A stretch of 64,000 bases of DNA from Bacteroidetes bacterium 46-16. Lineage in GTDB: Bacteria > Bacteroidota > Bacteroidia > Chitinophagales > Chitinophagaceae. Shown here one piece after another: positions 53,012 to 62,275 of this stretch. The notes below the pieces were generated by a model. It saw only the letters and a list, made by a program, of their open reading frames with translations, was not told where the DNA came from and did not search any database. The DNA is taken from the NCBI GenBank assembly GCA_001897835.1, contig MKUN01000045.1, positions 124,001 through 188,000 of the forward strand. Reading direction: 5' to 3'. The translations under genes and the position numbers were made by a program. Every line of letters starts with the position of its first letter. The first letter of the stretch is position 1.

Positions 53012-55285
53012 TTATTCTTTCAGGTGCAGGTCCATGCTCACGCGGCGGTTCTGTGCACGGCCTTTGGCTGTTTTGTTGCTGGCCACCGGTTGTGTTTCAC
53101 CATAACCGTTGGTAACCAGCCTGCTCTCAGCTATACCCTGGCTCACAAAATAGTTCTTCACAGAGTTGGCCCTGTCTTTGGACAACTGCAGGTTCTTATC
53201 TGGCTTGCCCACATTATCGGTATGCCCGTCTATGGTCATGTAATAATCGGGATAGTCGTTCAGTATCTTCACGATATCATTGAGCATGGAATACGATGTC
53301 TTTTTGATGACCGCCTTACCTGTTTCGAACTGTATCGCTGTTGCGGCAAATGCCAGTCGTTTTTTCACTTCTACGCTCACTTCTGGGCAGCCATGGTTGG
53401 CAATGGTGCCTTTTACGGTAGGGCATTTGTCTTCATTATCAGCTATACCATCACCATCAGTATCCGGGCAGCCCTTGTTGGCTATGGGGCCAGGGGCATT
53501 GGGGCAGGCATCATCGTTATCGGCTATGCCGTCACCATCAGTATCCGGGCAGCCTTTGAACTGGGGTAGCCCTTTCTGGTCGGGGCATTGGTCATCAATA
53601 TCGGCTATGCCGTCGCCATCGCGGTCGGGGCAGCCGCCCATGGCTACACTGCCGGCCATAGTGGGGCACCTGTCCTGGGCATCGGCCACGCTGTCCAGGT
53701 CGGCATCGGGGCAACCCATAGCTGTTTTAGAGCCTGCCAGGTCTGGGCATTTATCACTGCTGTCGGGTATGCCGTCATGGTCACGGTCGGGGTCCGGGCA
53801 TCCCATATAATCCCATACCCCTTTTTCACCGGGGCATTTGTCTTTTTTGTTCGATACCAGGTCGCCATCGCTGTCCTTAGGTTTCCTTTTTGCGAAAGGG
53901 ACATAAGCACCAAAATAGAAGTTGGCGCCATAAGCAGAGTTGCTGATAACGCCCAGCAGGTCATCGCTGCCAATAAAGAAGCCGGATACACGCAGGCCGA
54001 GGCCCACTTTAACGCTCTTGCTCAGGAAACTGTACGTGATGGGCAAGCCGGCGCTGAATATACGCGTATCGTAACGCGGGGTGAGCGTGAGCTGGCTGTA
54101 AATACTATTGCCCGTTACATCGCGGGGGGCGATGTTGCCCATAAAAGTAAGGTTCACGAACAGCCCTTTTACGGCATGGTAATCTACGCCAAGTACAAGT
54201 GCTGTGGGCAGGTGTACTTTGGTAGCCGTAGTGCTGTCGTCAGCCACGGTAAAACCATGCTGCTGTGCATAGTTCTTCAGCGAGTCGGCGTTTTGCGTAT
54301 GATCATTTATTTCGTCGCCTTTCAAAACAGCAGCAGTGCCGCTGTTGCTCACTGAAATAGTGCGTACGTTTTTGGTGTATTTTATCGAGCCTATATCGGT
54401 TACTGCAGCGGAGAAACGCAGCAGGTAGGTATTAGCGCCTGGGTCGGTGAGGCCGGTCTGGCCATCCATGTCGTATTTATATTTGCCTACATTGGGCCTG
54501 AACTCGTAAACAAAACCGATGTCGGCTCCAAGGCCTTTACCCGCACCTTTGAACAGGTTGCCCGTTATATCGCCGGAGTTATTAAAGTCGATGCCGCCGC
54601 TCCTGAAAGCAAGGTCCGAATTGTTTACTTTCCAGAGGTCTGTAGCTGCTGTATAGTTTACGTCCAGGTTTTTGCTTACCACGCTTGCATAGCCTATACC
54701 CATCAGGTAGCGCGCGGTAAGGCCGCCCTTCAACATGTTTTTACCGTTGTCGAATAGTACGCCGCCATAACTCAGTCCTATTTCTGTCCAGCCATGCGCG
54801 GTCCAGTTGAACTGGTTGCCGTTGGATGAATAGTCGGTCTGGTCATTGGCATTTGTGACGGTACGGAATATACTATCGTCGATATTATGTATCTGGTTAT
54901 AGATACGGGCCCTTGTGGTGATGGCAATGGCATGCTTCTTCCCGAGGCTTATCATGGCACCGGGGCCGCGCAGTTCACCATAGGGCAGCATTGCGCTGAA
55001 TTTGCCGGAGTTTTTCACATTTACATAGTCACTTACTTTGAAGCTGTCACTACCGGTGCCTTTAAAGACCTTATTTGAATTAATAGTGCCGAGGCTGTTG
55101 TCGAGCCCAAAGTTCATTGAGAACAGGTCGATGGTGAACTTATGCCTGGAGTCTGCAATGTTCGCAGGATTCAGGTACAGGCCATTGGTACCGCTCCAGT
55201 TGCTGGTGGCTATACCTATATAGCGCTGGGCCTGTGAGATGAGCGGCAGCAGGGCTGCCAGGAGGATGAGTACGTGTTTTTTCAT
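53012..55285 (-). CDS. outer membrane protein with DUF5723, thrombospondin type 3 repeats and OmpA domain
   Basis: 757 residues from the ATG at 55283-55285 (a start two codons upstream is possible). Signal peptide MKKHVLILLAALLPLISQAQ. Residues 20-475 are a DUF5723 barrel-like domain. Residues about 480-640 are six thrombospondin type 3 repeats with DTDGDGIADNDDACP units that bind calcium. The last 110 residues are an OmpA peptidoglycan-binding domain (TIDGHTDNVG, LSKDRANSVKNYF). It anchors the outer membrane to the wall. Single gene with terminator. Confidence 0.9.
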   Translation of the reverse strand: MKKHVLILLAALLPLISQAQRYIGIATSNWSGTNGLYLNPANIADSRHKFTIDLFSMNFGLDNSLGTINSNKVFKGTGSDSFKVSDYVNVKNSGKFSAMLPYGELRGPGAMISLGKKHAIAITTRARIYNQIHNIDDSIFRTVTNANDQTDYSSNGNQFNWTAHGWTEIGLSYGGVLFDNGKNMLKGGLTARYLMGIGYASVVSKNLDVNYTAATDLWKVNNSDLAFRSGGIDFNNSGDITGNLFKGAGKGLGADIGFVYEFRPNVGKYKYDMDGQTGLTDPGANTYLLRFSAAVTDIGSIKYTKNVRTISVSNSGTAAVLKGDEINDHTQNADSLKNYAQQHGFTVADDSTTATKVHLPTALVLGVDYHAVKGLFVNLTFMGNIAPRDVTGNSIYSQLTLTPRYDTRIFSAGLPITYSFLSKSVKVGLGLRVSGFFIGSDDLLGVISNSAYGANFYFGAYVPFAKRKPKDSDGDLVSNKKDKCPGEKGVWDYMGCPDPDRDHDGIPDSSDKCPDLAGSKTAMGCPDADLDSVADAQDRCPTMAGSVAMGGCPDRDGDGIADIDDQCPDQKGLPQFKGCPDTDGDGIADNDDACPNAPGPIANKGCPDTDGDGIADNEDKCPTVKGTIANHGCPEVSVEVKKRLAFAATAIQFETGKAVIKKTSYSMLNDIVKILNDYPDYYMTIDGHTDNVGKPDKNLQLSKDRANSVKNYFVSQGIAESRLVTNGYGETQPVASNKTAKGRAQNRRVSMDLHLKE

Positions 55286-55461
55286 ACGCAATGCTGTTTT
55301 TTGTTGTAGAAGCAGGGGCTGATGTGCATGAAAGGTAGGTATTTACACTTTAGCCCCTTGTCAAATAAATACTACACCATACAAAAATAGAGCCAGCTAC
55401 CCAATAATGCTATACTACATTTATGGTATTTTTATTAAGTGGTGGTACGGATAAGTATAAT

Positions 55462-55496
55462 AAAAAGAAGGCTGACCTGTGGTCAGCCTTCTTTTT
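55462..55496. terminator. terminator after tsf
   Basis: A 16-bp stem, AAAAAGAAGGCTGACC with its complement, around TGT; both flanks end in T or A runs. Confidence 0.9.
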
Positions 55497-55515
55497 ATAT
55501 GTTCGGAAACAGTTA

Positions 55516-56355
55516 TTATCCTACAGCTATGCGCTTAAACTCAGTAACGGTAAGATCGGCTTCTACCGATTTCAGGTAGTCGGCCACTGTTTTGCTGTTG
55601 TCTTTTACGAAAGCTTGTGGCAACAGGGTATTCTCTTTAAAGAATTTGTTCAGTTTGCCCTGTGCTATTTTCTCTACCATGTCACCGGTCTTGCCTTCGG
55701 CCGTCACCTGCTCAATAGCAATAGCTTTTTCACGCTCCAGTGTTTCGGGGGCTATATTGTCGGCATCAACAGCCAGCGGGTTCATGGCAGCTATCTGCAT
55801 GGCCACATCTTTACCGGCAGCTATTACACCTTCATTAGCAGGCTTGTTGAGGCCTACCAGCACACCTATACGGTAGCCGGCGTGTATGTAAGGCACTACG
55901 GTAGCCGCGCTTACGGTCTCAAAGCGGATGATGTCTATCTTCTCGCCTATCTTAGCCACTGTTTCCAGCAGTTTCTCAGCTATGGTTGCACCCTGCATGG
56001 TCTGGCTCTTCAGTTCATCAACAGTGGTAGCCTTAGAGCTTAAAGCGATATCTGCTATTTCCTGTGCAAAATCAATGAAGTCCTGGTTCTTGGCCACGAA
56101 GTCCGTTTCAGAGCTCAGGTTCACGATAACACCATAAGTATTGTCAGCAGAGGCCTTTGCTATGGCTACACCCTCTTTGGCTTCGCGGTCACTGCGGTTG
56201 GCAGCTACTTTCTGGCCTTTCTTGCGCAGGTAGTCGATAGCTTTTTCAAAATCGCCTTCGCTCTCCATCAATGCCTTGCGGCAATCCATCATACCGGCGC
56301 CTGTTTGCTGGCGCAGTTTGTTCACATCTGCTGCAGATATTGTTACAGTACTCAT
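55516..56355 (-). CDS. tsf: translation elongation factor Ts
   Basis: 279 residues from ATG 56353-56355. It recharges EF-Tu with GTP. N-terminal TGAGMMDCRKALMES and KGQKVAANRSDREAKEG, and the TDFVAKNQDF motif that pushes out the magnesium ion of EF-Tu, are visible. Last gene of rplM-rpsI-rpsB-tsf, the usual order in Bacteroidota. A hairpin (56414-56435, AAAGCCCC/GGGGCTTT) in the gap after rpsB could attenuate tsf. Confidence 0.97.
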   Translation of the reverse strand: MSTVTISAADVNKLRQQTGAGMMDCRKALMESEGDFEKAIDYLRKKGQKVAANRSDREAKEGVAIAKASADNTYGVIVNLSSETDFVAKNQDFIDFAQEIADIALSSKATTVDELKSQTMQGATIAEKLLETVAKIGEKIDIIRFETVSAATVVPYIHAGYRIGVLVGLNKPANEGVIAAGKDVAMQIAAMNPLAVDADNIAPETLEREKAIAIEQVTAEGKTGDMVEKIAQGKLNKFFKENTLLPQAFVKDNSKTVADYLKSVEADLTVTEFKRIAVG

Positions 56356-56462
56356 TATAATTTCCTTTTTATTGGTTTTAAAAATAAAGGTGCAAAATTC
56401 GCATTTTATCATTAAAGCCCCAAAAGAGGGGCTTTAAGGCTGTATTAATAATCCTTATATTA

Positions 56463-57425
56463 TTAACGTTTTACAGAAGGCCTGCTGCCACCTGTACGAT
56501 TGCCGCCGCCACCTGCGCCACCACCGCGGTTGCCACCGCCACGATTGCCGCCTGTACCGCCACCACGGTTGCCCGTGCCACGGCCTGCACCACCGCCTGT
56601 GCCTGCACCGGCACCTGCGCCACGGCGACTGCGGCCTTTGCCACCGCCTTTACCGTCTTCTTCTTCAATATCAAGGCCACGCATCCTTTCATTGCTTTCT
56701 TCCACTACGGTTTCTTCCTCTTCTTTCACCTGGCTGCGCTCCTGCAGGCCTTCCATGATGGCTGCAGTGAGGTACTGGGTAACGATAGCTATCGATTTGG
56801 TAGCATCGTCGTTTGAAGGTATAGCGAAATCTACTTTGGTTGGATCGCTGTTGGTATCCACCATAGCCAGCGTGGTAATGCCCAGGCGTTTTGCTTCGGC
56901 CAGTGCAATATGCTCATGGCTGATATCAACGATGAACAAAGCTGCCGGGGTGCGTGCCATCTGTGATATACCGCCCAGTACTTTTTCCATTTTTTCTTTG
57001 CTGCGGCTCAGGGTCAGGCGTTCTTTCTTGGTAACGCTGTCCATAGTGCCGTCCTGCAGCATTTTTTCAATGCTCTGCATCTTCTTTACACTCTTGCGTA
57101 TGGTAGAGAAGTTGGTAAGCATACCGCCCAGCCAGCGCTCGGTAACGAAGGGCATGTTCACTTTTGCAGCAGCTTCGGCTACTATTTCCTTAGCTTGTTT
57201 TTTAGTAGCTACGAACATGATCTTTTTACCGCTCTTGGCGATAGATTTCAGTGCTCCTGCAGCTTCTTCAAGCCCGTCAATAGTTTTATTGAGGTCTATG
57301 ATATGGATGCCGTTCTTTTCAGCAAAGATGTACGGCAGCATTTTGGGATTCCACTTCTTCTTCAGGTGGCCAAAATGTACACCAGCTTCAAGTAATTGCT
57401 GGTGCAGGCTTTTATTTTCTTCCAT
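56463..57425 (-). CDS. rpsB: ribosomal protein S2 with Gly/Arg-rich C-terminal tail
   Basis: 320 residues. The S2 core covers about residues 1-225 (GVHFGHLKKKWNPKM, FVTERWLGGMLTNFSTI, PAALFIVDISHEHIALAEA). From about residue 230 an acidic linker (KEEEETVVEESNE) leads to a 60-residue tail of GGNRGGG-like units (rich in Gly, Arg, Asn), ending SRPSVKR. S2 is normally 230-270 residues, so this is a clear extension. It may bind RNA or another protein near the platform of the 30S subunit. Confidence 0.95.
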   Translation of the reverse strand: MEENKSLHQQLLEAGVHFGHLKKKWNPKMLPYIFAEKNGIHIIDLNKTIDGLEEAAGALKSIAKSGKKIMFVATKKQAKEIVAEAAAKVNMPFVTERWLGGMLTNFSTIRKSVKKMQSIEKMLQDGTMDSVTKKERLTLSRSKEKMEKVLGGISQMARTPAALFIVDISHEHIALAEAKRLGITTLAMVDTNSDPTKVDFAIPSNDDATKSIAIVTQYLTAAIMEGLQERSQVKEEEETVVEESNERMRGLDIEEEDGKGGGKGRSRRGAGAGAGTGGGAGRGTGNRGGGTGGNRGGGNRGGGAGGGGNRTGGSRPSVKR

Positions 57426-57470
57426 TTGAATAATTTCTTGTCGGTTAAATAATAAAGTACAAACCAGCGA

Positions 57471-57860
57471 TTAACGTTTAGAGAACTGGAAGCTACGACG
57501 TGCTTTGCGTTTACCAAATTTCTTACGTTCTACAGAGCGTGGGTCGCGTGTCATGAGGCCTTGCTTTTTCAGCAGGGGCCTGTACTCAGGGTTCACATCG
57601 CACAGCGCACGGGCTATACCCATTTTTATAGCTTCGGCCTGGCCTTTGGGGCCGCCGCCCTGTACATTCACCACTATGTCGAAAGCAGCAGATGCTTCTA
57701 CCGTCTTCAGCGGCAGTTCCACCTGGTTCTGCAGGTACATGATGGGGAAATATGCTTTGTACTCTTTGTCATTAACCGTGATGTTGCCGGTGCCTTTGCT
57801 CAGGTATATGCGGGCTACGGCTTCTTTACGGCGACCAACGGCATTTTTCTGTTTTTCCAT
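57471..57860 (-). CDS. rpsI: ribosomal protein S9
   Basis: 129 residues with VGRRKEAVARIYL at the N-terminus and the flexible RRSFQFSKR tail that reaches the P-site tRNA. Lies between rplM and rpsB in the operon. Confidence 0.98.
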   Translation of the reverse strand: MEKQKNAVGRRKEAVARIYLSKGTGNITVNDKEYKAYFPIMYLQNQVELPLKTVEASAAFDIVVNVQGGGPKGQAEAIKMGIARALCDVNPEYRPLLKKQGLMTRDPRSVERKKFGKRKARRSFQFSKR

Positions 57861-57889
57861 TTATATTGAATGGTTTTTGCTATTTGGAA

Positions 57890-58333
57890 TTAGAATTTTA
57901 ATTCTTTTGGTTGCTGTGCTTTATGTGGGTGCTCGGCTGTTTCGTATACGAACAGTTTCTTCACCATGGCACGGCCCAGGCGATTTTTAGGCAGCATGCC
58001 TTTTACGGCGCGCTCTATCATCAGGTTCGGACGGCGATTCACCAGTTCACGTGCAGTTTCTGATTTCTGCCCGCCGGGATAGCCCGAGAAGGTCTGGTAT
58101 TCCTTATCGTCCATTTTGTTGCCGGTAAGCACTGCTTTGCCGGAGTTGACAACGATCACATAATCGCCGCAATCAAAATGGGGTGTATAATAGGCTTTGT
58201 TCTTACCGCGCAGTATATGTGCGATCTTTGAGCTCATACGGCCCAGTGTCTGGTTGGTAGCATCTACCACATACCAGTCGCGCTTTACGATCTTTTCGTT
58301 GGCCGATTGTGTTTTAAAACTAAGATGTCTCAT
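57890..58333 (-). CDS. rplM: ribosomal protein L13
   Basis: 147 residues, with WYVVDATNQTLGRMSSKIA and GMLPKNRLGRAMVKKLFVY. First gene of the ribosomal operon, transcribed from a promoter at 58414-58444 with a leader of about 75 bases. Confidence 0.98.
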   Translation of the reverse strand: MRHLSFKTQSANEKIVKRDWYVVDATNQTLGRMSSKIAHILRGKNKAYYTPHFDCGDYVIVVNSGKAVLTGNKMDDKEYQTFSGYPGGQKSETARELVNRRPNLMIERAVKGMLPKNRLGRAMVKKLFVYETAEHPHKAQQPKELKF

Positions 58334-58359
58334 TTATTTGGTCAATATTTAATTTAATG

Positions 58360-58394
58360 CCTGCCTTCCGGGGCTGTAAGCCCCTGCCGGCGGG
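58360..58394 (-). promoter_or_regulatory. structured leader of the L13 operon
   Basis: GGGGCT (58370-58375) and AGCCCC (58379-58384) form an inner hairpin, and CCTGCC/GGCGGG an outer stem with an internal loop between. It begins about 27 bases before the L13 start. Ribosomal leaders that bind the encoded protein are known in other r-protein operons; a Bacteroidia L13 leader has been proposed, but I cannot confirm this one. Confidence 0.5.
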
Positions 58395-58413
58395 GTTTTT
58401 GATTTTGGGAGGG

Positions 58414-58444
58414 CAAAGGTATGCTTAGGTATCGAAATGGACAA
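58414..58444 (-). promoter_or_regulatory. promoter of the rplM-rpsI-rpsB-tsf operon
   Basis: TACCTTTG on the minus strand (58414-58421) is an exact -7 match and TTG (58442-58444) lies 20 bases upstream. Confidence 0.7.
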
Positions 58445-58595
58445 GAAATTTATTAAGATTTTTTAGTCTGTAGTTATAATTAATTGATTATCAGTACAAT
58501 TTTCTACATTAATTTTTATTTACCATGCATAACTTACCCCATAGAAGTAGGTTGGGATACCATGTAAGCCGGCCTTATATTTGTTATAGATAGGT

Positions 58596-59111
58596 ATGGT
58601 TATGGGCAAAGCGCTTTTTTTAATATGGGTACTCTTCTTCCCGGCAGTTATGGTCATGGCTCAGCATTGGGATAGCGATGGTGATGGTATTGCCGACAGT
58701 ACCGATGGCTGCCCCTACGTGGCAGGCCCGGCCCAGTACAATGGCTGCCCCGGCATACCGGTGGACCTCCCTGCTCCTGCTCCTGTATATTTTGCTATTG
58801 GCCAAAGCGGGCTTGACGAGGCTGCCCGTAGACATCTCGACCGCTTGAGTCGCATAGCCCTCGCCGACACTACTATATATGTGTACTTATATGGCCACAC
58901 TGATAATACAGGCAATGCTGCTGTGAACATGGCTTTGTCGCTCCGCAGGGCTGCCCAATGCAGGCAATATCTTATCGATAAGGGCTTGAGTGCTTACAGG
59001 GTGATGGCAAAAGGCATGGGGGAGGAAGCGCCGCCGGCCGATAATAATACCGCAGCAGGGCGCAGGCAGAACAGGTGTGTAGTGCCGGGCCTTAAAAAGA
59101 TGAAGAAATGA
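58596..59111 (+). CDS. small OmpA-like protein with one thrombospondin type 3 repeat
   Basis: 171 residues. Signal peptide about 1-22 (starts MVMGKALFLIWVLFF; an inner start at 58602 is possible). Residues 22-50 hold one DSDGDGIADSTDGCP repeat; about 65-165 are an OmpA C-terminal domain (YGHTDNTGN and LSLRRAAQCRQYL, GMGEEAPPADN). It lacks a barrel, so it probably acts as a free or lipid-associated peptidoglycan-binding periplasmic protein. Convergent with the glycosyltransferase gene. Confidence 0.85.
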   Translation: MVMGKALFLIWVLFFPAVMVMAQHWDSDGDGIADSTDGCPYVAGPAQYNGCPGIPVDLPAPAPVYFAIGQSGLDEAARRHLDRLSRIALADTTIYVYLYGHTDNTGNAAVNMALSLRRAAQCRQYLIDKGLSAYRVMAKGMGEEAPPADNNTAAGRRQNRCVVPGLKKMKK

Positions 59112-59117
59112 TGCTTT

Positions 59118-60311
59118 TTAGAAACTATTGATGAAATCGTCGAAAGCGGCGTCCTGCGACTGTTTGTTGAACTGTGCTTTGCGCAGTTGCTTGCAGTTGG
59201 CACGCATCGTATCATATTCATCATCGCTCATAGCCACAAATTGTTTGATGTTGCACTCAAGCGCGTCGTAATCCGAGGGGTTGCTTACCCAGCCTATACG
59301 CCCTTCGCGAACGATCCTGGCCCCCTCGCCATTGCCGCTGAAGAATACCGGTATGGCGTTAGACATGGCCATGAATATCTTTGATGGCACAGCGCCATGT
59401 ATGTGGGTGCGCAGGGGCACCATAGTGGCATGGTAATCGCTGAGCATGCGCGGTACTTCGGCCGCAGGTATCGACTCGTGGTAAAAAATATTGCGTTGCG
59501 GTTGCGCGGCTATCAGTTGCTGTATTTTTTCTTTTTCATAACCATCACCATAAATATGGAACTCTACGTTTAGCGCGCCGAAGTCTATATTGGTACAAAC
59601 ATCATACAGGCCCTGCGCTATGCCCAGGAGCCCTGCATACACTATTTTTTTCCGGCCTTCCGGGCGTGGTTTGTGTATGTAGCGTGATGTCTCCTGCAGG
59701 TTGCGGTAAAGGAATTGTTTTTTGGGTTTGGGCTGCAACTGTTTAATATGGTCCAGTATCTCCATCGACTGGCCTATGTATGCATCGGCCAGGCGGTACA
59801 TGCGTTTTTCTATCCACTCCAGGAATTTATAAAATGCTCCTTTTTTGATGGCCTGAAGTTCCAGGGCCGAGAGCGGCCATAAGTCACTTACATTGAGAAC
59901 GGTCTTTGCACCTGCGATACGGGATATGATAATACCCGCATAGCCCGATAACAGCGGCGGTGAACTTACAATCACCATATCGGGACGCTTAACAAAGAGG
60001 TAGGGTAAGCCCAGTATATACAGGGATATAGTATAAGACAGCATACTGGCTATACGCACAACAGGCTTCTTTGAATTGGATGGATAGATCCAGAGGCGGG
60101 TGATATTGATGCTGTTATTGCGCTCTTTCTGCACCAGCTTACCGCGAAAATCGGGGAAGATACGGCCTAGCGGGTAATTAGGCATGGCCGTGACCACCTC
60201 TACCTCGTGACCATGGTCACGCAGCATCGCGGCAAGATTATAAATACGGGTGGGCGCCGCCCCTTTTTCCGGGGGGTAAGAGATACATATAATGGTGATC
60301 TTCTTGCCCAT
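59118..60311 (-). CDS. GT4 glycosyltransferase (WbuB-like)
   Basis: 397 residues from the inner ATG (MGKKITIICISYPPEKG). N-terminal GT4_4 domain with PTRIYNLAAMLRDHGHEV; C-terminal domain with the donor-binding GDGYEKEKIQQL and GAVPSKIFMAMSNAIPVFF (conserved Glu-x7-Glu region is altered). It resembles sugar-nucleotide transferases that add the first or second sugar in O-antigen or exopolysaccharide. The acceptor is unknown. Confidence 0.8.
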   Translation of the reverse strand: MGKKITIICISYPPEKGAAPTRIYNLAAMLRDHGHEVEVVTAMPNYPLGRIFPDFRGKLVQKERNNSINITRLWIYPSNSKKPVVRIASMLSYTISLYILGLPYLFVKRPDMVIVSSPPLLSGYAGIIISRIAGAKTVLNVSDLWPLSALELQAIKKGAFYKFLEWIEKRMYRLADAYIGQSMEILDHIKQLQPKPKKQFLYRNLQETSRYIHKPRPEGRKKIVYAGLLGIAQGLYDVCTNIDFGALNVEFHIYGDGYEKEKIQQLIAAQPQRNIFYHESIPAAEVPRMLSDYHATMVPLRTHIHGAVPSKIFMAMSNAIPVFFSGNGEGARIVREGRIGWVSNPSDYDALECNIKQFVAMSDDEYDTMRANCKQLRKAQFNKQSQDAAFDDFINSF

Positions 60312-60434
60312 CAGGTGCTTATGAGAAAATAAACCATGCCATATTATTGACATGGTTTTAATTTAGATGTTTACGGGAAACACAAAATCGTACAAATATA
60401 AAAGCTTAAAGCTAAACGCTTCCTTAATGGCTTG

Positions 60435-62243
60435 TTAATAAGATACCGTTTCAGGCAGGGTATATTTCCTGCCTTTGTTCTGTTCTTTAAGCCAGCTCAC
60501 CAGTGGCTGAAAGTAGTCCAGCATGGCCTTGGCGTTCAGTTCGTCGCCGGTCGATTCTTTGAGCACTACCCTCCAGTCTTTGGATGCACCGGGATACATG
60601 ATCTTACGGATAAAGTCGCCCACCTCTTTGTGCCCGTAATAATTGGTAGCACGTGGGTCCTGGTGCAGTATATCTTTGGCTATATGATTGTGCAGTTGGT
60701 ACAGCAGCACATAGGAGAGTGCATAATCGTAATACTGTGCCGGGTCGTCATTGATATGTGTTTTGGTCGCAGCATCGCAATATTCCTCATCGCGGGGCGA
60801 GGGGGGTACTATGCCCTGGTACTTTTTGGCCAGCGACCACCACTCCTCGTTGAACTTATCGGCAGAAAGATTGTCCACATACAGTTCTTTCTCAAAATTG
60901 CTCATAGTTCCCGATGAAAAGAAGATGAACACTACGGAATTAAGCGCCTCTTTCAGCAGGGCCTGTATGCTGTCGGTCGGAGCATTGCCATCTATCAGCC
61001 CGCGGCCGGCAAGGAAAGGTTTTTGCATAGCAGCAAGGCCCATCATAGTGCCCAGCGCTTCGTGGTAGGCACGGTTAGCGCCCTGCCTCAGCAGCGGGGG
61101 CACATCAGGATTGGTATATGTGAGGTAATAGTAGATATGGCCCAGTTCGTGGTGCGCTGTTTCAAACCATTCAGCATTGGGTTCTACGCTCATCAGGCTG
61201 CGCACATCGTGGTCCAGGTCCATATGCCATGCCGATGCGTGGTTGTTTTTCTTCACACTTGAGTCGGCAGGGTAAGGGTACAGGCTCGATTTTTCCCAAA
61301 AGGTTTGCGGCAGTTTGGGGAAGCCCAGGCTCACGTACATATCCTCGCCATCCTTCACGATCCATTCTGCACTTTTGTTTTTCAGTACGCTGTCCAGGTT
61401 CACCCCTTCTACGGTCACTGCTGAACTCCAGTCCTGTCCCCAGCGGTTGGGCAGCCAGTGGGCCGGCAGGTAGTCGGGCACTTCCATCACACCATAGCGT
61501 TTGGCCATCTCGTAACGCATCCAGGTGTGCAGCTCGCGGTACAGTGGGTACAGCTCGCGCATCAGGCGGTCCATGGTCTGCATCATTTCATCGGTGCTCA
61601 TGCCATAGTCCGATACCTGGTAGGTAAAGAAATCGTGGTAGCCGAGTGCCTGTACCGTTTTATTGCGCAGCTCGCGCAGGTTCACCAGGCCGGGTTTCAG
61701 CACCTTGCCCACTTCTTTACTCGCTTCCCATGCAGCAAGGCGGCTGTTCACATTGGTCTCTTTTTTCAATACATCGTCAAGGTCATTAGTGCTCACTTTC
61801 TTACCATCCAGCATATACTGGAAACCATATAGCTTTTGTATCTGCCCGTTCTCGGCTTTAATGCGTTCCTTCACCAGGTCGGGTATGGTCTGCGGGTTAT
61901 TGGCTGCGGAGTATAGTATGTATTGCAGCTCCTTCTTTTGTATAGCGGTCAGTTTAGCACTGTCTGCCAGGTATTTACGGGCATTTTCAATATTCTCTTT
62001 GCTACCCGTGAAAACAGCCAAATTCTCATCGGCCTTTTGCGCGGCCATGCTGTTCGTTGAGTCGCCGGGTATTATTTCGGTATTCGATTTCCACTGCGCT
62101 TCCTGGTCGGCGGTGTAGAGCTTTACATAATCGCCGGTGTACTGGTCTATGAACTTTTGTGCATCGTCAGCATTACCGCCGCCGCCATTGCATGATGCCA
62201 GCATTACTGCGGCCGCTGCCATTGTGGAAAGGATATACTTCAT
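60435..62243 (-). CDS. M2 family zinc metallopeptidase (ACE-like peptidyl-dipeptidase) lipoprotein
   Basis: 602 residues. A lipobox LASC (near Cys18) marks an anchored lipoprotein. The zinc motif is HHELGH (HELGH at residues 365-369), with the third ligand Glu in NRAYHEALG. The M2 blocks around WLARGE are replaced by family-specific ones. It would remove C-terminal dipeptides from peptides in the periplasm or at the surface. It lies 32 bases downstream of the M28 peptidase gene. Confidence 0.9.
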   Translation of the reverse strand: MKYILSTMAAAAVMLASCNGGGGNADDAQKFIDQYTGDYVKLYTADQEAQWKSNTEIIPGDSTNSMAAQKADENLAVFTGSKENIENARKYLADSAKLTAIQKKELQYILYSAANNPQTIPDLVKERIKAENGQIQKLYGFQYMLDGKKVSTNDLDDVLKKETNVNSRLAAWEASKEVGKVLKPGLVNLRELRNKTVQALGYHDFFTYQVSDYGMSTDEMMQTMDRLMRELYPLYRELHTWMRYEMAKRYGVMEVPDYLPAHWLPNRWGQDWSSAVTVEGVNLDSVLKNKSAEWIVKDGEDMYVSLGFPKLPQTFWEKSSLYPYPADSSVKKNNHASAWHMDLDHDVRSLMSVEPNAEWFETAHHELGHIYYYLTYTNPDVPPLLRQGANRAYHEALGTMMGLAAMQKPFLAGRGLIDGNAPTDSIQALLKEALNSVVFIFFSSGTMSNFEKELYVDNLSADKFNEEWWSLAKKYQGIVPPSPRDEEYCDAATKTHINDDPAQYYDYALSYVLLYQLHNHIAKDILHQDPRATNYYGHKEVGDFIRKIMYPGASKDWRVVLKESTGDELNAKAMLDYFQPLVSWLKEQNKGRKYTLPETVSY

Positions 62244-62275
62244 GTGTGTAAATTTTTATAAAAGTAGCGATTTTA

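Noticed and set aside
56500-57429. 309-codon plus-strand frame beginning with a Pro-rich stretch
   Set aside because: It is the opposite strand of rpsB; the Pro-rich start mirrors the Gly-rich tail of S2.
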